Part shown: positions 51,059-59,542 of the stretch, one piece after another
How the letters are laid out: every line of letters starts with the position of its first letter
Position numbering within the stretch: the first letter of the stretch is position 1
Source of the DNA: DASPNM01 sp035626515
GTDB lineage: Bacteria; Bacteroidota; Bacteroidia; Chitinophagales; Chitinophagaceae
Direction: 5' to 3'
Assembly (NCBI GenBank): GCA_035626515.1
Contig: DASPNM010000017.1
Location: 1 to 64,000 of the forward strand
DNA: 64,000 bases
Notes under the pieces: model-generated
What the model was told of the DNA's origin: nothing
Databases searched by the model: none
The model's input: the letters and a program-made list of their open reading frames with translations, nothing else
Program-made: the position numbers and the translations under genes

Positions 51059-52257
51059 AGGTAACCTGGAATCCCTTTACGCCCGGTTATTTCGACAATC
51101 CCTACGAGCATTTGCGGCTTTGCCGTTTGTCGCAGCCAGTGCAAAAAGGAATCCACCGCGAATGGATGCTGTTTCGACACGCACACATACGGCAGATCCT
51201 CAAATCAAATGGTTTCGACGCTTCCAACCTTAGCCGCTATTTCTCCTCCAAAGAGAAACTTATTTTGGGCACAACTGGCTGTCCCTTCCTGGCGCGGGGC
51301 ACTCAACGATGGCCTATGTACCTCAACGGTATTGAACATGCGCTCACCGTTGAATTAGCCGATAATCTTTTACGCCAGGTTCCGTTTACCGGGCTTATTC
51401 TGGAAGCTGTTGATTTCGAAGTTCCGCGATACGCCTCCCGTCGTAGCTTCGATCTCGCGGAACTGGCAACAGCAATTCCCTACTACGTTGCAAAAAAGAT
51501 GGCGGGTTTCGAAGATCCCGGTTTCGACCGGCTACGTACATTTTCGCACCGCCTCGCAGTCTCGCAAGACCTCTATCTCACGAAACAGGACTACCGCGAC
51601 GTCAATTCGGAATTCGAGTGGGCCTTCGCGGAATTCAAGCGGCTGATTTCCCTAAACGGTAGTCGAACCAAGAATTCACTTGTGGCGCTGATGCCCGACC
51701 TGAATCAATCGGTCACTTCTCCGCTTAGCGAAGACGAAATTTATTCGCTGCTTTGCATTCTATTTATGGCTTCTTTCGAAACGACGAAGGACGCGCTGGG
51801 CACCATGCTGCTCGAACTGCTTCGCGAACCGCAACTTATGGAGCTTGTACTGGCCAGCGACGAGAAAGAGATTAAGCTCGTCACTGAGGAATTGCTTCGA
51901 ATCGCCGCCCCCCTCCAATACACAGTTCGTATTTGCAAGCACGACACTCAAATAGAAGATTATTTTTTCCCGGCAGGCACGAGATTGTTTCTTGCACTTG
52001 CAAGCGCAAACCGGGACGAAGAAGTCTTTCCCGAGCCGGACCGGATCATGCCTCATCGGCGGGAAAACCCCCATCTTTCGTTTGGCGGAGGCGTACATAC
52101 CTGCCTCGGGGCCCGCATTGCTCGCCAGGAAATAAGAACATGGCTAAAACCGCTATGCAAATTGCTGATCAATTACCGCATTTCGGACGGCGAAACGCCT
52201 GTGTGGCAACGCACTATTTTCATGCGAGGACTGAAACAGCTCATCGTTCACCGCTAA
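51034..52257 (+). CDS. Cytochrome P450, probable acyl-carrier-linked oxidase
   Basis: From the ATG at 51034 the protein has 407 residues, normal for a soluble bacterial P450; the ATG at 51001 would overlap ACP by 58 bp. The haem-Cys loop is SFGGGVHTCLGARIARQEI (Cys357). The K-helix has ExxR in VTEELLRIAAPLQYTVR. The I-helix reads LFMASFETTKDALGTML, with S-F in place of the usual A/G-G before E-T-T. FPEPDRIMPHRRENPHLSF is the normal run-up to the haem loop. Needs an external reductase, not encoded nearby. The N-terminus VTWNPFTPGYFDNPYEHLR matches bacterial class I P450s. Probably oxidises an acyl group on the partner carrier (inference). Confidence 0.93.
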   Translation: MDHPESKLKVTWNPFTPGYFDNPYEHLRLCRLSQPVQKGIHREWMLFRHAHIRQILKSNGFDASNLSRYFSSKEKLILGTTGCPFLARGTQRWPMYLNGIEHALTVELADNLLRQVPFTGLILEAVDFEVPRYASRRSFDLAELATAIPYYVAKKMAGFEDPGFDRLRTFSHRLAVSQDLYLTKQDYRDVNSEFEWAFAEFKRLISLNGSRTKNSLVALMPDLNQSVTSPLSEDEIYSLLCILFMASFETTKDALGTMLLELLREPQLMELVLASDEKEIKLVTEELLRIAAPLQYTVRICKHDTQIEDYFFPAGTRLFLALASANRDEEVFPEPDRIMPHRRENPHLSFGGGVHTCLGARIARQEIRTWLKPLCKLLINYRISDGETPVWQRTIFMRGLKQLIVHR

Positions 52258-52263
52258 CAGGCA

Positions 52264-53655
52264 ATGCCCACACTTTCCTACCTCACCCTGCTGATTGCTC
52301 TTCTCCTTTCACTTACGGGTTATGTTTTTTTGAGAAAACCCGGATACCGCGCCTGGTGGGTACTTGGCGTGAGCCTGTTGCTGTACTGGTGGGTGGCAGG
52401 CGAAAAGGTCGTTATCCTCATGCTATATTCCGGGGTCATTTTCATAATGGGACGGATAGTCCGGCAAAGCAGGCACCTCAGGATCAGTGTTGGTGCCGGA
52501 ATGCTGGTTGTGCTCATTTGTTTGCTTCCACTGCTCGCGGCGAAAACGGATTCGCTTTTGGGTTGGTTCCCCGCTGCACCGCTCGAATTCAGCCCCGGCA
52601 ATTATTACCTTGAGTGGCTGGGCGTCTCGTATTATGTTTTCAACGGCCTGAGTTACGTGGTGGACGTAAGACGCGGCTATGTGGAGGCAGCCCGCAATTT
52701 TCCGCTGGTTCTCCTTTATCTCTCTTTCTATCCTGTGCTGTTCGCGGGGCCGCTGCACCGGGCGAAGTATTTTTTCTTTCAGCTCCGGTCGCAGTTTCAT
52801 TTTTCCATCGGGAACTGCAGGCTGGCGTTCAGGCTTTTACTCATTGGTCTGTTCAAAAACCTCGTACTGGCACAACGGCTGGGTTCGCTCGTGGACGTTC
52901 TGGGAAAACACGGCACCGGTGTGTATGTCTGGCTTCAGGGATTTTGTTTCGTCTTTTACCTCTATTGCACATTTAGCTCTTACGTGGACATCGCGCGCGC
53001 AGCCGCTAAGGTGCTCGGTATTTCCGTGGTTGAGAATTTTCATTCCCGTGTCCTGGCATCCAGCTCCAGACAACAATTCTGGCGCCGTTGGAACATGACG
53101 GTCAACAACTGGTTTCGCGATTATTTATTTTTCCCGCTGGCGCGGCTCCGGAGCTCCCGATCATGGATGAAAATTTCCCTGTTGCTGACTTTTACGCTGA
53201 TAGGGCTTTGGCATGGATTGTCTTTCCAGTTTGCTGCCTGGGGTTTGTTGAACGGCATCTGGATACTCGCGGAACAGCGCTGGGCGTGGAGATTTGAATT
53301 CATACCGGTACGCCTGCGAAAATCGCTGGGCATCGTGTACCATTTGTCCGTCGCTGCCTTCCTGGCGCTTGTATTTATTTCCACTGATCCGGCAAGAACT
53401 GCTTCACGACTGATTTCTCACACGACGCTGGAAGGAGGACTCACGCCCCAAATCATCATTGTTCAGCTTGTCGTAAATGGAATCTTGTTCCTCCTGCTGG
53501 ATTGGCTTTACCGGATGGCCAAGCGCCAAGGCGTGGAAAACTATCTGGAAAATCGAAGCCTGGCTTTTCGCTGGTCTGTATATGTGACGCTTATTTACGG
53601 TATCCTGTTCCTGGGGCCCGACTGGGTATTCAGTAATTATTACTTTCAATTCTGA
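52264..53655 (+). CDS. MBOAT family O-acyltransferase (AlgI/DltB type)
   Basis: A 463-residue polytopic protein with about 11 helices. Family motifs in order: FYPVLFAGPLHRAKYFF, SSYVDIARAAAKVLGI, ENFHSRVLASSSRQQFWRRW, MTVNNWFRDYLFFPLARL and LTFTLIGLWHGLSF with the conserved WHG His317. Two positions that are often His in AlgI/DltB are Asn here: W-R-R-W-N (277) and W-G-L-L-N-G (330). It transfers acyl groups across or at the membrane to a glycan or other acceptor. It follows the P450 gene by six bases, and an SGNH protein gene follows by two. Confidence 0.93.
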   Translation: MPTLSYLTLLIALLLSLTGYVFLRKPGYRAWWVLGVSLLLYWWVAGEKVVILMLYSGVIFIMGRIVRQSRHLRISVGAGMLVVLICLLPLLAAKTDSLLGWFPAAPLEFSPGNYYLEWLGVSYYVFNGLSYVVDVRRGYVEAARNFPLVLLYLSFYPVLFAGPLHRAKYFFFQLRSQFHFSIGNCRLAFRLLLIGLFKNLVLAQRLGSLVDVLGKHGTGVYVWLQGFCFVFYLYCTFSSYVDIARAAAKVLGISVVENFHSRVLASSSRQQFWRRWNMTVNNWFRDYLFFPLARLRSSRSWMKISLLLTFTLIGLWHGLSFQFAAWGLLNGIWILAEQRWAWRFEFIPVRLRKSLGIVYHLSVAAFLALVFISTDPARTASRLISHTTLEGGLTPQIIIVQLVVNGILFLLLDWLYRMAKRQGVENYLENRSLAFRWSVYVTLIYGILFLGPDWVFSNYYFQF

Positions 53656-53657
53656 CC

Positions 53658-54572
53658 ATGCAGTTATTACCGCATATCTGGAAATCGATTGCAGCGCTCC
53701 TTTTAGTCGCCCTGCCAACCCTGCTGCTGAAAAAATTCACCTACGTAAGCCCTGACGGTGTAAATCAGCTTGCCGCTCAGCACGACTCAACCGAAGTCTG
53801 TTATTTTCTTGGGTCCAGTCGCACCCGCAGCAACATTAATGATTCCCTCATGAATCAGCTTGCCGGCGCATACCGGTTCAGGAATCTGGGGCTGAATGCC
53901 GGCACCATGCTCTTCAACAAGGTGTTCGCCGAAAAACTCTTCCGCTTCCCGGGCAAAAAATTATTGTTAGTTGAACTTTCCGTGATTAACGCCCGCGTGC
54001 CGGAAAATTACGGGCATTTTTTCTCCGATCGGGAAGTGCTGAATTCTCTCAAGCCATTAATGCGGGACGCCAAACTTCGCGACACCCGGCATATCTTCTG
54101 GCCCTTGTTTGACCGTATGCTGATGAAAAAGATACCGTTGCGCGATGACGTCAAGGAACTGCTGCGCCTGGGAAAACCAGCGTACAAGGAAATTGGCTAC
54201 GAGCCACAGAATGGTGATATGCGCGACAGCAGTCTGTGTTTTCTCAATACGAAAAAGCAGCTCAGCGAAGCCATTCACCCACTTTATGAAAAGCTGACTT
54301 CCGAGCTAATCCGCGCCGCCGATAAAAGTGGCAACCGAATAGTATTCTTTCTTTCGCCGGCCTTTCTCAGCCAACGCGAGCGCGCTGTGCTGACAGAGGC
54401 CTACCTTCGACTGCCCGCCGACAACCGGGTGCATTTCCGTTCTGACTTTCTCACCGAAATGCAGGATGGTTCCCTGTACAGCGATCGAAGCCATCTCAAC
54501 CGCACGGGTTCGTCACGCTTCAGCATTTATCTGTACAGTGAAATTGTGCGCAGAGGGTGGCTTGGGAAATAA
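53658..54572 (+). CDS. SGNH/DltD-like membrane-anchored protein
   Basis: The protein has 304 residues. An N-terminal hydrophobic anchor (SIAALLLVALPTLLL) then an extracytoplasmic domain. Block I is CYFLGSSRTRSN (Gly-Ser-Ser, as in DltD and related acyltransferase partners) and the C-terminal Asp-x-x-His is YSDRSHLNRTGSSRF (Asp276, His279). It likely forms the periplasmic partner of the MBOAT protein, as AlgJ/AlgX or DltD do, passing the acyl group to a polymer. It is the last gene of the operon, four bases from the stop of the convergent gene. Confidence 0.85.
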   Translation: MQLLPHIWKSIAALLLVALPTLLLKKFTYVSPDGVNQLAAQHDSTEVCYFLGSSRTRSNINDSLMNQLAGAYRFRNLGLNAGTMLFNKVFAEKLFRFPGKKLLLVELSVINARVPENYGHFFSDREVLNSLKPLMRDAKLRDTRHIFWPLFDRMLMKKIPLRDDVKELLRLGKPAYKEIGYEPQNGDMRDSSLCFLNTKKQLSEAIHPLYEKLTSELIRAADKSGNRIVFFLSPAFLSQRERAVLTEAYLRLPADNRVHFRSDFLTEMQDGSLYSDRSHLNRTGSSRFSIYLYSEIVRRGWLGK

Positions 54573-54576
54573 AAGT

Positions 54577-56727
54577 TCAGATGAACGGGGGCGCGTTCCT
54601 GTTATAGTGATTGTACAATTTGAGTACAAAAAGCCCCAAATTTTTTCCAGGCGGAAAATATTCGGCAAAAAGTGAGAGGACCGCCGGCTCGCGCCCTAAT
54701 TTTTTTTCAAGTTTATTCCAGATTTCCGGCCACATCAGGTCGTTTCCTGAAAGCAAATCCAGGTTGATCTCGTTCAGGATGGGATCGTTGATCGATTTCG
54801 CTCCCGTTTTTTTCGAACCGATCACCTGCACATCGGGATTGATCGTCGCGATACTGATGGCCCGGTTGTAGCTTCCGCACGAACCCAAAATCGCGAGCCG
54901 GACCGAAGGGCTCAGCCTTCGCAGCGTTTTATCGAGGTGGTAACTGTGGCCGCGGTGCATCAGTACGACGGGTTGCTGCGACTGGCTTTCAAGATAGGCC
55001 ATGAGGCTGTCCTGCGCCTTCAGGTCGAGCTCTTCCTCCATATCCAGCGGCTGATTGGCGTAGATTACCACCGCAGGTTCCGGGACAGAGCGAATGGTCA
55101 CCCAGTTCCGGTTCTTCTCTATCTTCCATTTCTTGCCGTCGCCGTAGTAACGAAGAAAATTGTTGAACGAAGCCACGCCGTCTTCGTCACCGTAAAACAG
55201 CACAAGCTCCACTATTTCACCGCGGTCGTTTTCAAGGTCGCGGCGCCGAAGAATGTTGTAATCGCCGAGGATCGCCCAGAGACTCTCAAAACCTTGTTCT
55301 TTAACAACCACGGCAAGCAAATCGGAAAGGATCATGTAAAGGCGGATTCCCAGGTACTGCTTGCGTGCCAGGCAGCGTTCCAGGTTGGTCCGAAGTTCGG
55401 ACTGGAACAATGCGCTGATCCCCGGCGAGGCAGCAATTGCGGTGAAGCAATCTGCAACATCCATGGCTTTTTCCAGCGCTGTATTTTCGTCCGCCTCGAT
55501 GCCGTAAATGAACCGCGTTAGCGTTTCATTCCGCTTTTCTTCGGAAAGTCTTCCCAGGAAATCCGCGATCACATTGTAGTTGGCTGCAAGCCGCACAAAG
55601 GGCCTGAGGTTGTCGTGTTTCACGATATCAAATAATGAATCGGCGTTTTGCGGGAAATGACCCATCAGCCGCTTGTATAAACCCAGGTAGCTGGAGGTGT
55701 AAAGATCGTCGCCACAGCTCGTGATAATGTAATACAGATCCTGCGGCCGCAATTCCTTTACGGACGCAAACCGGGTGTTTTCCGGCAAGTCGTGCAGGTT
55801 GTTGATTTCGTTTACGTAGAATGCCAGTCCTTTCTGCTTCAGTCCCCGCCGCAGGGGTTGGACGAACAGGGCCCCACTTTCGTCGCGGTTCACCAGATCC
55901 TGCATGGTATTTACCATCAGCTGGAAATAACGGAGTACATCCTTTCTGGATTCCACAATTTCTTCGCCGGTGATCCGGTCTTCGGCGAGGAGCTTGACAA
56001 AAGGAAGCAGCTCCGAAGCTTGCTTTTCCCCTGAAAGCTGCAGGATTTGCCGCAAATACGGGTTGTTTGCAGTCCGCACCCGTTCCTGTATGAGTCCACT
56101 GCGTCTCAGGTAAGCCGTCAGCTTCTCCGGGTCGTAAGCCGCCGCTTCCAGCAACAGCGAGTCTGCGAAACGGAATCCCGGCCGGCCCTCGAGGAAGTTC
56201 AATATGAAATCCGGCGAGTTCGCCATCCGCTTGAATACCACTATATCATCCAGCAGTTCGTGCTCCCGGTATTGGGTAAAGGCCGCAGCGACCAGCTGAC
56301 TGCGCCGCTCCCCAAGCGGTTTCATGAGCTGCAACAGGGGACGTTCGAGCAGGATGGCACGCAACACCCGGTGGTATGATTCAATGGTAGCAGGAACATC
56401 ATAAATATCCAGTTGCCGCAGCGCAAGCGTCCGGTTCAGCTCGCGTATCAGGAAAGTGAGACTTCTTGCTGCTTTTTCCTTTTCCAGCTGCGAAAGAGTT
56501 TCATCGCCGCGAATGGAAGCCTGGATCCGGTCCACTGCTGTTTCAACGTGCCGGGCGAGGGGCTGAAGCAACGATGAATCCCCGGAGGCTGCACGCAAAT
56601 TGCGGAGAAAAAGCTGCTTTTCCTGTTTCGCGGACCGAAACAGGGCGGGCAGTGATTGCGCCATTACGGATCCACCGAGTGAAATGGAAATACAGAAAAA
56701 GGAAAAACGTATGATAAAAAATTTCAT
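54577..56727 (-). CDS. Large exported protein with probable His/Cys (CHAT/caspase-like) C-terminal domain
   Basis: The protein has 716 residues. A signal peptide (IIRFSFFCISISLGGSVMAQ) is followed by about 480 residues of helical sequence with no recognised domain. The C-terminal 200 residues read like a caspase-fold core: ELVLFYGDEDGVASFNNFLR, VTIRSVPEPAVVIYANQPL, PVVLMHRGHSYHLDKTL (His591/594), RLAILGSCGSYNRAISIA (Cys617) and QVIGSKKTGAKSINDPIL. A strand ending in His-rich RGH followed by a strand ending in GSC is the clan CD dyad arrangement. I do not know a named family; peptidase activity is an inference. Alone, in opposite orientation to its neighbours on both sides. Confidence 0.8.
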   Translation of the reverse strand: MKFFIIRFSFFCISISLGGSVMAQSLPALFRSAKQEKQLFLRNLRAASGDSSLLQPLARHVETAVDRIQASIRGDETLSQLEKEKAARSLTFLIRELNRTLALRQLDIYDVPATIESYHRVLRAILLERPLLQLMKPLGERRSQLVAAAFTQYREHELLDDIVVFKRMANSPDFILNFLEGRPGFRFADSLLLEAAAYDPEKLTAYLRRSGLIQERVRTANNPYLRQILQLSGEKQASELLPFVKLLAEDRITGEEIVESRKDVLRYFQLMVNTMQDLVNRDESGALFVQPLRRGLKQKGLAFYVNEINNLHDLPENTRFASVKELRPQDLYYIITSCGDDLYTSSYLGLYKRLMGHFPQNADSLFDIVKHDNLRPFVRLAANYNVIADFLGRLSEEKRNETLTRFIYGIEADENTALEKAMDVADCFTAIAASPGISALFQSELRTNLERCLARKQYLGIRLYMILSDLLAVVVKEQGFESLWAILGDYNILRRRDLENDRGEIVELVLFYGDEDGVASFNNFLRYYGDGKKWKIEKNRNWVTIRSVPEPAVVIYANQPLDMEEELDLKAQDSLMAYLESQSQQPVVLMHRGHSYHLDKTLRRLSPSVRLAILGSCGSYNRAISIATINPDVQVIGSKKTGAKSINDPILNEINLDLLSGNDLMWPEIWNKLEKKLGREPAVLSLFAEYFPPGKNLGLFVLKLYNHYNRNAPPFI

Positions 56728-56946
56728 GGTATTGCTTATTCGACTTCATTCTATTTTTAAAATTGTGCCAGAAGCCGGCCCTGTGAAAAAGCTTCAGCCT
56801 TCGCCCCGGAGCGCAAGCATCGAATGCCGAAGGGGAATTTTTTGCGCACGATCGGCATTACCCTTGGTATAACTTTTGAAACTCTGCCGTGTGTGATCCA
56901 ATGTTTTAGCAATGAGGAAACTATTTTTTCACTAAAAACCTATTTT

Positions 56947-58305
56947 ATGAAAAGAATACTCTTAATGGTTCTGTCGGTTGTGTCCGTGATTACGCTGTAT
57001 GCGCAGGATAACGGGCAGGATCGTCCCGGTGTTTCGGGCGGTGTTCTTGGAGCAGTCAACATAACCCAGTTCCGAATTCCCGGCGAATCCAATGTGGAGT
57101 ACGACGCGAAAGCGAGCTGGGGATTTGGCGGCTGGCTCAACCTGCCGCTTTCAAGCAGGTTCTCCATTGAACCGCAGCTCATGTACAATTCCTACCAGTA
57201 CTTCACCAGCAGCACCACTCCGATGCTGCTTAACGATGGCCGGATCCGTTACGTGTCGGTTCCGGTTGCGTTGAAACTCAACGCGGGCGATAAGTTCGCA
57301 ATCATCGCGGGACCGCAGATCGATTTTCTGACGGGCGTGCGCGACAACGACAACAGGGCGCAGGAGTCCGATTTCAACCAGACCAGCTTGTCGCTGTTTG
57401 GAGGTTTTGAGCTGTTCCCGCGCAGCAGGGTGACCCTTTTCGGCCGCTATATTCATGGTCTTTCAGACATGGACAACAGGGCCGAGCACCTGTCTACTGT
57501 GGAGCTGAATAACCAGGCGTTCCAGTTTGGACTTAAGCTGCGGCTGTTCGGCGGTCGCGACCGTGACGCCGAAGTGACTTCGGTCGCTACTGTACCTGAC
57601 TCTGACGGCGACGGTATTGCCGATGATGTGGACAAATGTCCCAACCAATTCGGTCTCGCGAAGTACAACGGATGCCCGATTCCTGACAGCGACGGCGACG
57701 GTATCAACGATGAGGAGGATAAATGTCCCAACCAGGCCGGGATAGCCAAGTACAATGGGTGTCCGATCCCCGACAGCGATGGCGATGGCATAAACGATGA
57801 GGAAGACAAATGTCCCAACCAGGCCGGTATTGCAGCAAACCAGGGCTGCCCGGTATCTGACAGGGACAACGACGGCATTTCCGACGCTGAGGATCTTTGT
57901 CCTGACGTAGCAGGGATCGCAGCCAACAAAGGTTGCCCCGAAGTACCGGCAAACGTCAGCAAATCGCTCGGTACGATCGGTTCTGGTATTAAGTTCACCG
58001 GCCGCACTGCGACACTGTCCCACAGCTCGCACGCCACTCTTGACCGGCTGGTAGCATTGATGAATGAAAACCCGGGACTCCGCATCCGGATTGAAGGACA
58101 TACCGACAATGTGGGTGAGGAAGATGCGAACGAAGATCTGAGCTCCGAACGGGCAAAAGCCGTAATGGACTACCTGATCAGCAAAGGCATCGATGACGAC
58201 AGGGTATCCAAGGAAGGTTTTGGTGAGACCCAGCCGATTGCCGACAATAATACGGCAGCAGGCCGCGCGAAAAACAACCGCATCGAGATCAGAATAGATT
58301 ATTGA
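56947..58305 (+). CDS. OmpA-family protein with barrel and thrombospondin type 3 repeats
   Basis: From the ATG at 56947 the protein has 452 residues; a longer frame from 56824 has no signal. Signal peptide (LLMVLSVVSVITLYAQ), PorT-like barrel (about 25-205; GFGGWLNLPLSSRFSIEPQL, VALKLNAGDKFAIIAGPQ), then four calcium-type repeats of the form DSDGDGINDEEDKCPNQAG (about 217-335), then a peptidoglycan-binding OmpA domain: LRIRIEGHTDNVGEEDANED, LSSERAKAVMDYLISKGI, GFGETQPIADNNTAAGRAKN. It ties the outer membrane to peptidoglycan. A strong terminator follows at 58329-58359. Confidence 0.95.
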   Translation: MKRILLMVLSVVSVITLYAQDNGQDRPGVSGGVLGAVNITQFRIPGESNVEYDAKASWGFGGWLNLPLSSRFSIEPQLMYNSYQYFTSSTTPMLLNDGRIRYVSVPVALKLNAGDKFAIIAGPQIDFLTGVRDNDNRAQESDFNQTSLSLFGGFELFPRSRVTLFGRYIHGLSDMDNRAEHLSTVELNNQAFQFGLKLRLFGGRDRDAEVTSVATVPDSDGDGIADDVDKCPNQFGLAKYNGCPIPDSDGDGINDEEDKCPNQAGIAKYNGCPIPDSDGDGINDEEDKCPNQAGIAANQGCPVSDRDNDGISDAEDLCPDVAGIAANKGCPEVPANVSKSLGTIGSGIKFTGRTATLSHSSHATLDRLVALMNENPGLRIRIEGHTDNVGEEDANEDLSSERAKAVMDYLISKGIDDDRVSKEGFGETQPIADNNTAAGRAKNNRIEIRIDY

Positions 58306-58328
58306 ACCGTTTCAACTGACGGACGGTA

Positions 58329-58359
58329 AATGGGAGGTCGGAAGGCCTCCCATTTTTTT
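58329..58359 (+). terminator. Strong rho-independent terminator after the OmpA gene
   Basis: AATGGGAGG (58329-58337) and CCTCCCATT (58346-58354) pair perfectly over nine bases around an eight-base loop, followed by a run of T. Confidence 0.88.
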
Positions 58360-58421
58360 CGTCCGCCACGCGGGTCTGGAAAGGTTTTTGCGCTTTATCA
58401 GAAGTTAAAAAAATCAGCAAT

Positions 58422-58628
58422 ATGAAAAGGATGATTCCGATCCTCGCTCTTTGCATGCTCGGGGCATGCACCGAATCCACAAGCAACAAGGAGAAACAGG
58501 AGATTGAAGTGATGGACTCTACCGAAAAAGCGGTGAAGCGTACCGTTGACGATCTGGAAGACCAGACGGAGAAAGTGGAGCGTTCCCTGGAGAAGCTCGA
58601 AAAAGAATTTGAAGACACAACCGATTAA
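58422..58628 (+). CDS. Small coiled-coil lipoprotein
   Basis: The protein has 68 residues. Signal MKRMIPILALCMLGAC with a lipobox Cys, then a short polar linker and a single acidic coiled coil (VKRTVDDLEDQTEKVERSLE). No known family. Lengths and composition resemble small envelope stress or spacer lipoproteins. The next gene starts ten bases downstream, so they are probably co-transcribed. Confidence 0.78.
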   Translation: MKRMIPILALCMLGACTESTSNKEKQEIEVMDSTEKAVKRTVDDLEDQTEKVERSLEKLEKEFEDTTD

Positions 58629-58638
58629 TATCATAGTC

Positions 58639-59430
58639 ATGAAAAAGATTTGGATTCTCGCCGGAATAGTATTTATGGTAACCCGGCTCAGTATTCACGC
58701 ACTGGCTCAGGGACAGGGTCAGGGAAAGGGGTACCAGAAAAAAGAACAGGGCCCGGGGAAACAGGCCCATAAGGATCATGGCAATAAAGGCCAAAGCCAG
58801 GACCAGCCCCGCGAACGGGGGCGAGACAAAGAAAAGACCGTTGCGCCCGACGACAACATGCAGGCCGGCAAAGGAGATGAGAAACGGAATCTCAAGGCCG
58901 TGGAGCGGAACTATCGCGGCAAAGACGACGTACGAAAAGTGATTGGCCGGGATGACCGGGTGTTTGTGTGGAACAGGGAGAACTTTAAAAACCGCAACAG
59001 CATTCGCAACGAAGGTAAGGTGACCGTCTGCCATAAACTGGGACGGAATGAAGAGCCGCCGGTGACGCTCAGCATCTCGCGGAATGCCTTGCAAGCCCAC
59101 CTGGACCACGGCGATGCCCAGGGAAGTTGTCCTGAATACCGCGGCGATCGCAGTGTCAGCGATGTATTCATTCGGCGTAGGAATGACTACTACAATACAA
59201 TTTTCGGCGCCCGTGAACAGGTGGTCTATAGTCAGTCAATCCTCGATTACGCTTTGGAACGTCTGACCGGCGCACGCGCCCAGCTCGTCACGCTGCAAAC
59301 GATCAATGCGCCCGCTAACGAAATAGAGCGGAAGCAGGCAGTCGTACTGGAGCTTGAGGAAAACGTCAGCCTCCTCGAAGCGGCGCTTGCAGCCGCAGCC
59401 GGTTTGCTGGCGGCGAAATTGGTTGATTAG
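58639..59430 (+). CDS. Secreted protein with CH...HLxHGD...C motif and coiled coil
   Basis: From the ATG at 58639 the protein has 263 residues; an ORF from 58546 overlaps the small lipoprotein and is rejected. Signal peptide ending SIHALAQ, then a Gln/Gly/Lys-rich low-complexity region (about 25-85). The middle carries VTVCHKLGRNEEPPVTLSIS then ALQAHLDHGDAQGSC, a Cys-His / His-Leu-x-His-Gly-Asp / Cys pattern recurring in extracellular proteins of Bacteroidota that looks like a metal site. The C-terminal 80 residues are coiled coil (IERKQAVVLELEENVSLLEA). Function unknown. The last codons overlap a repeat at 59419-59495. Confidence 0.82.
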   Translation: MKKIWILAGIVFMVTRLSIHALAQGQGQGKGYQKKEQGPGKQAHKDHGNKGQSQDQPRERGRDKEKTVAPDDNMQAGKGDEKRNLKAVERNYRGKDDVRKVIGRDDRVFVWNRENFKNRNSIRNEGKVTVCHKLGRNEEPPVTLSISRNALQAHLDHGDAQGSCPEYRGDRSVSDVFIRRRNDYYNTIFGAREQVVYSQSILDYALERLTGARAQLVTLQTINAPANEIERKQAVVLELEENVSLLEAALAAAAGLLAAKLVD

Positions 59431-59495
59431 TGGATTGGTTGACTCGTCGATCGTTCGACCAGTTGACCCAATTAACAAGTTGACGGGTTGATGAA
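59419..59495 (+). repeat. Degenerate GGTTGATTAGT/TTGAC short repeat
   Basis: TTGGTTGATTAGTGGATTGG and following units of the type GGTTGAC, AGTTGAC, AAGTTGAC, GGGTTGATG. It starts inside the last codons of the preceding gene (LVD and the stop) and fills the gap. Similar low-complexity strings are common in this bacterial group. Confidence 0.55.
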
Positions 59496-59542
59496 GGGAC
59501 GCCGGCTCTTCAACCTCGACGTCCAATCTTCGCCTTCTGACT

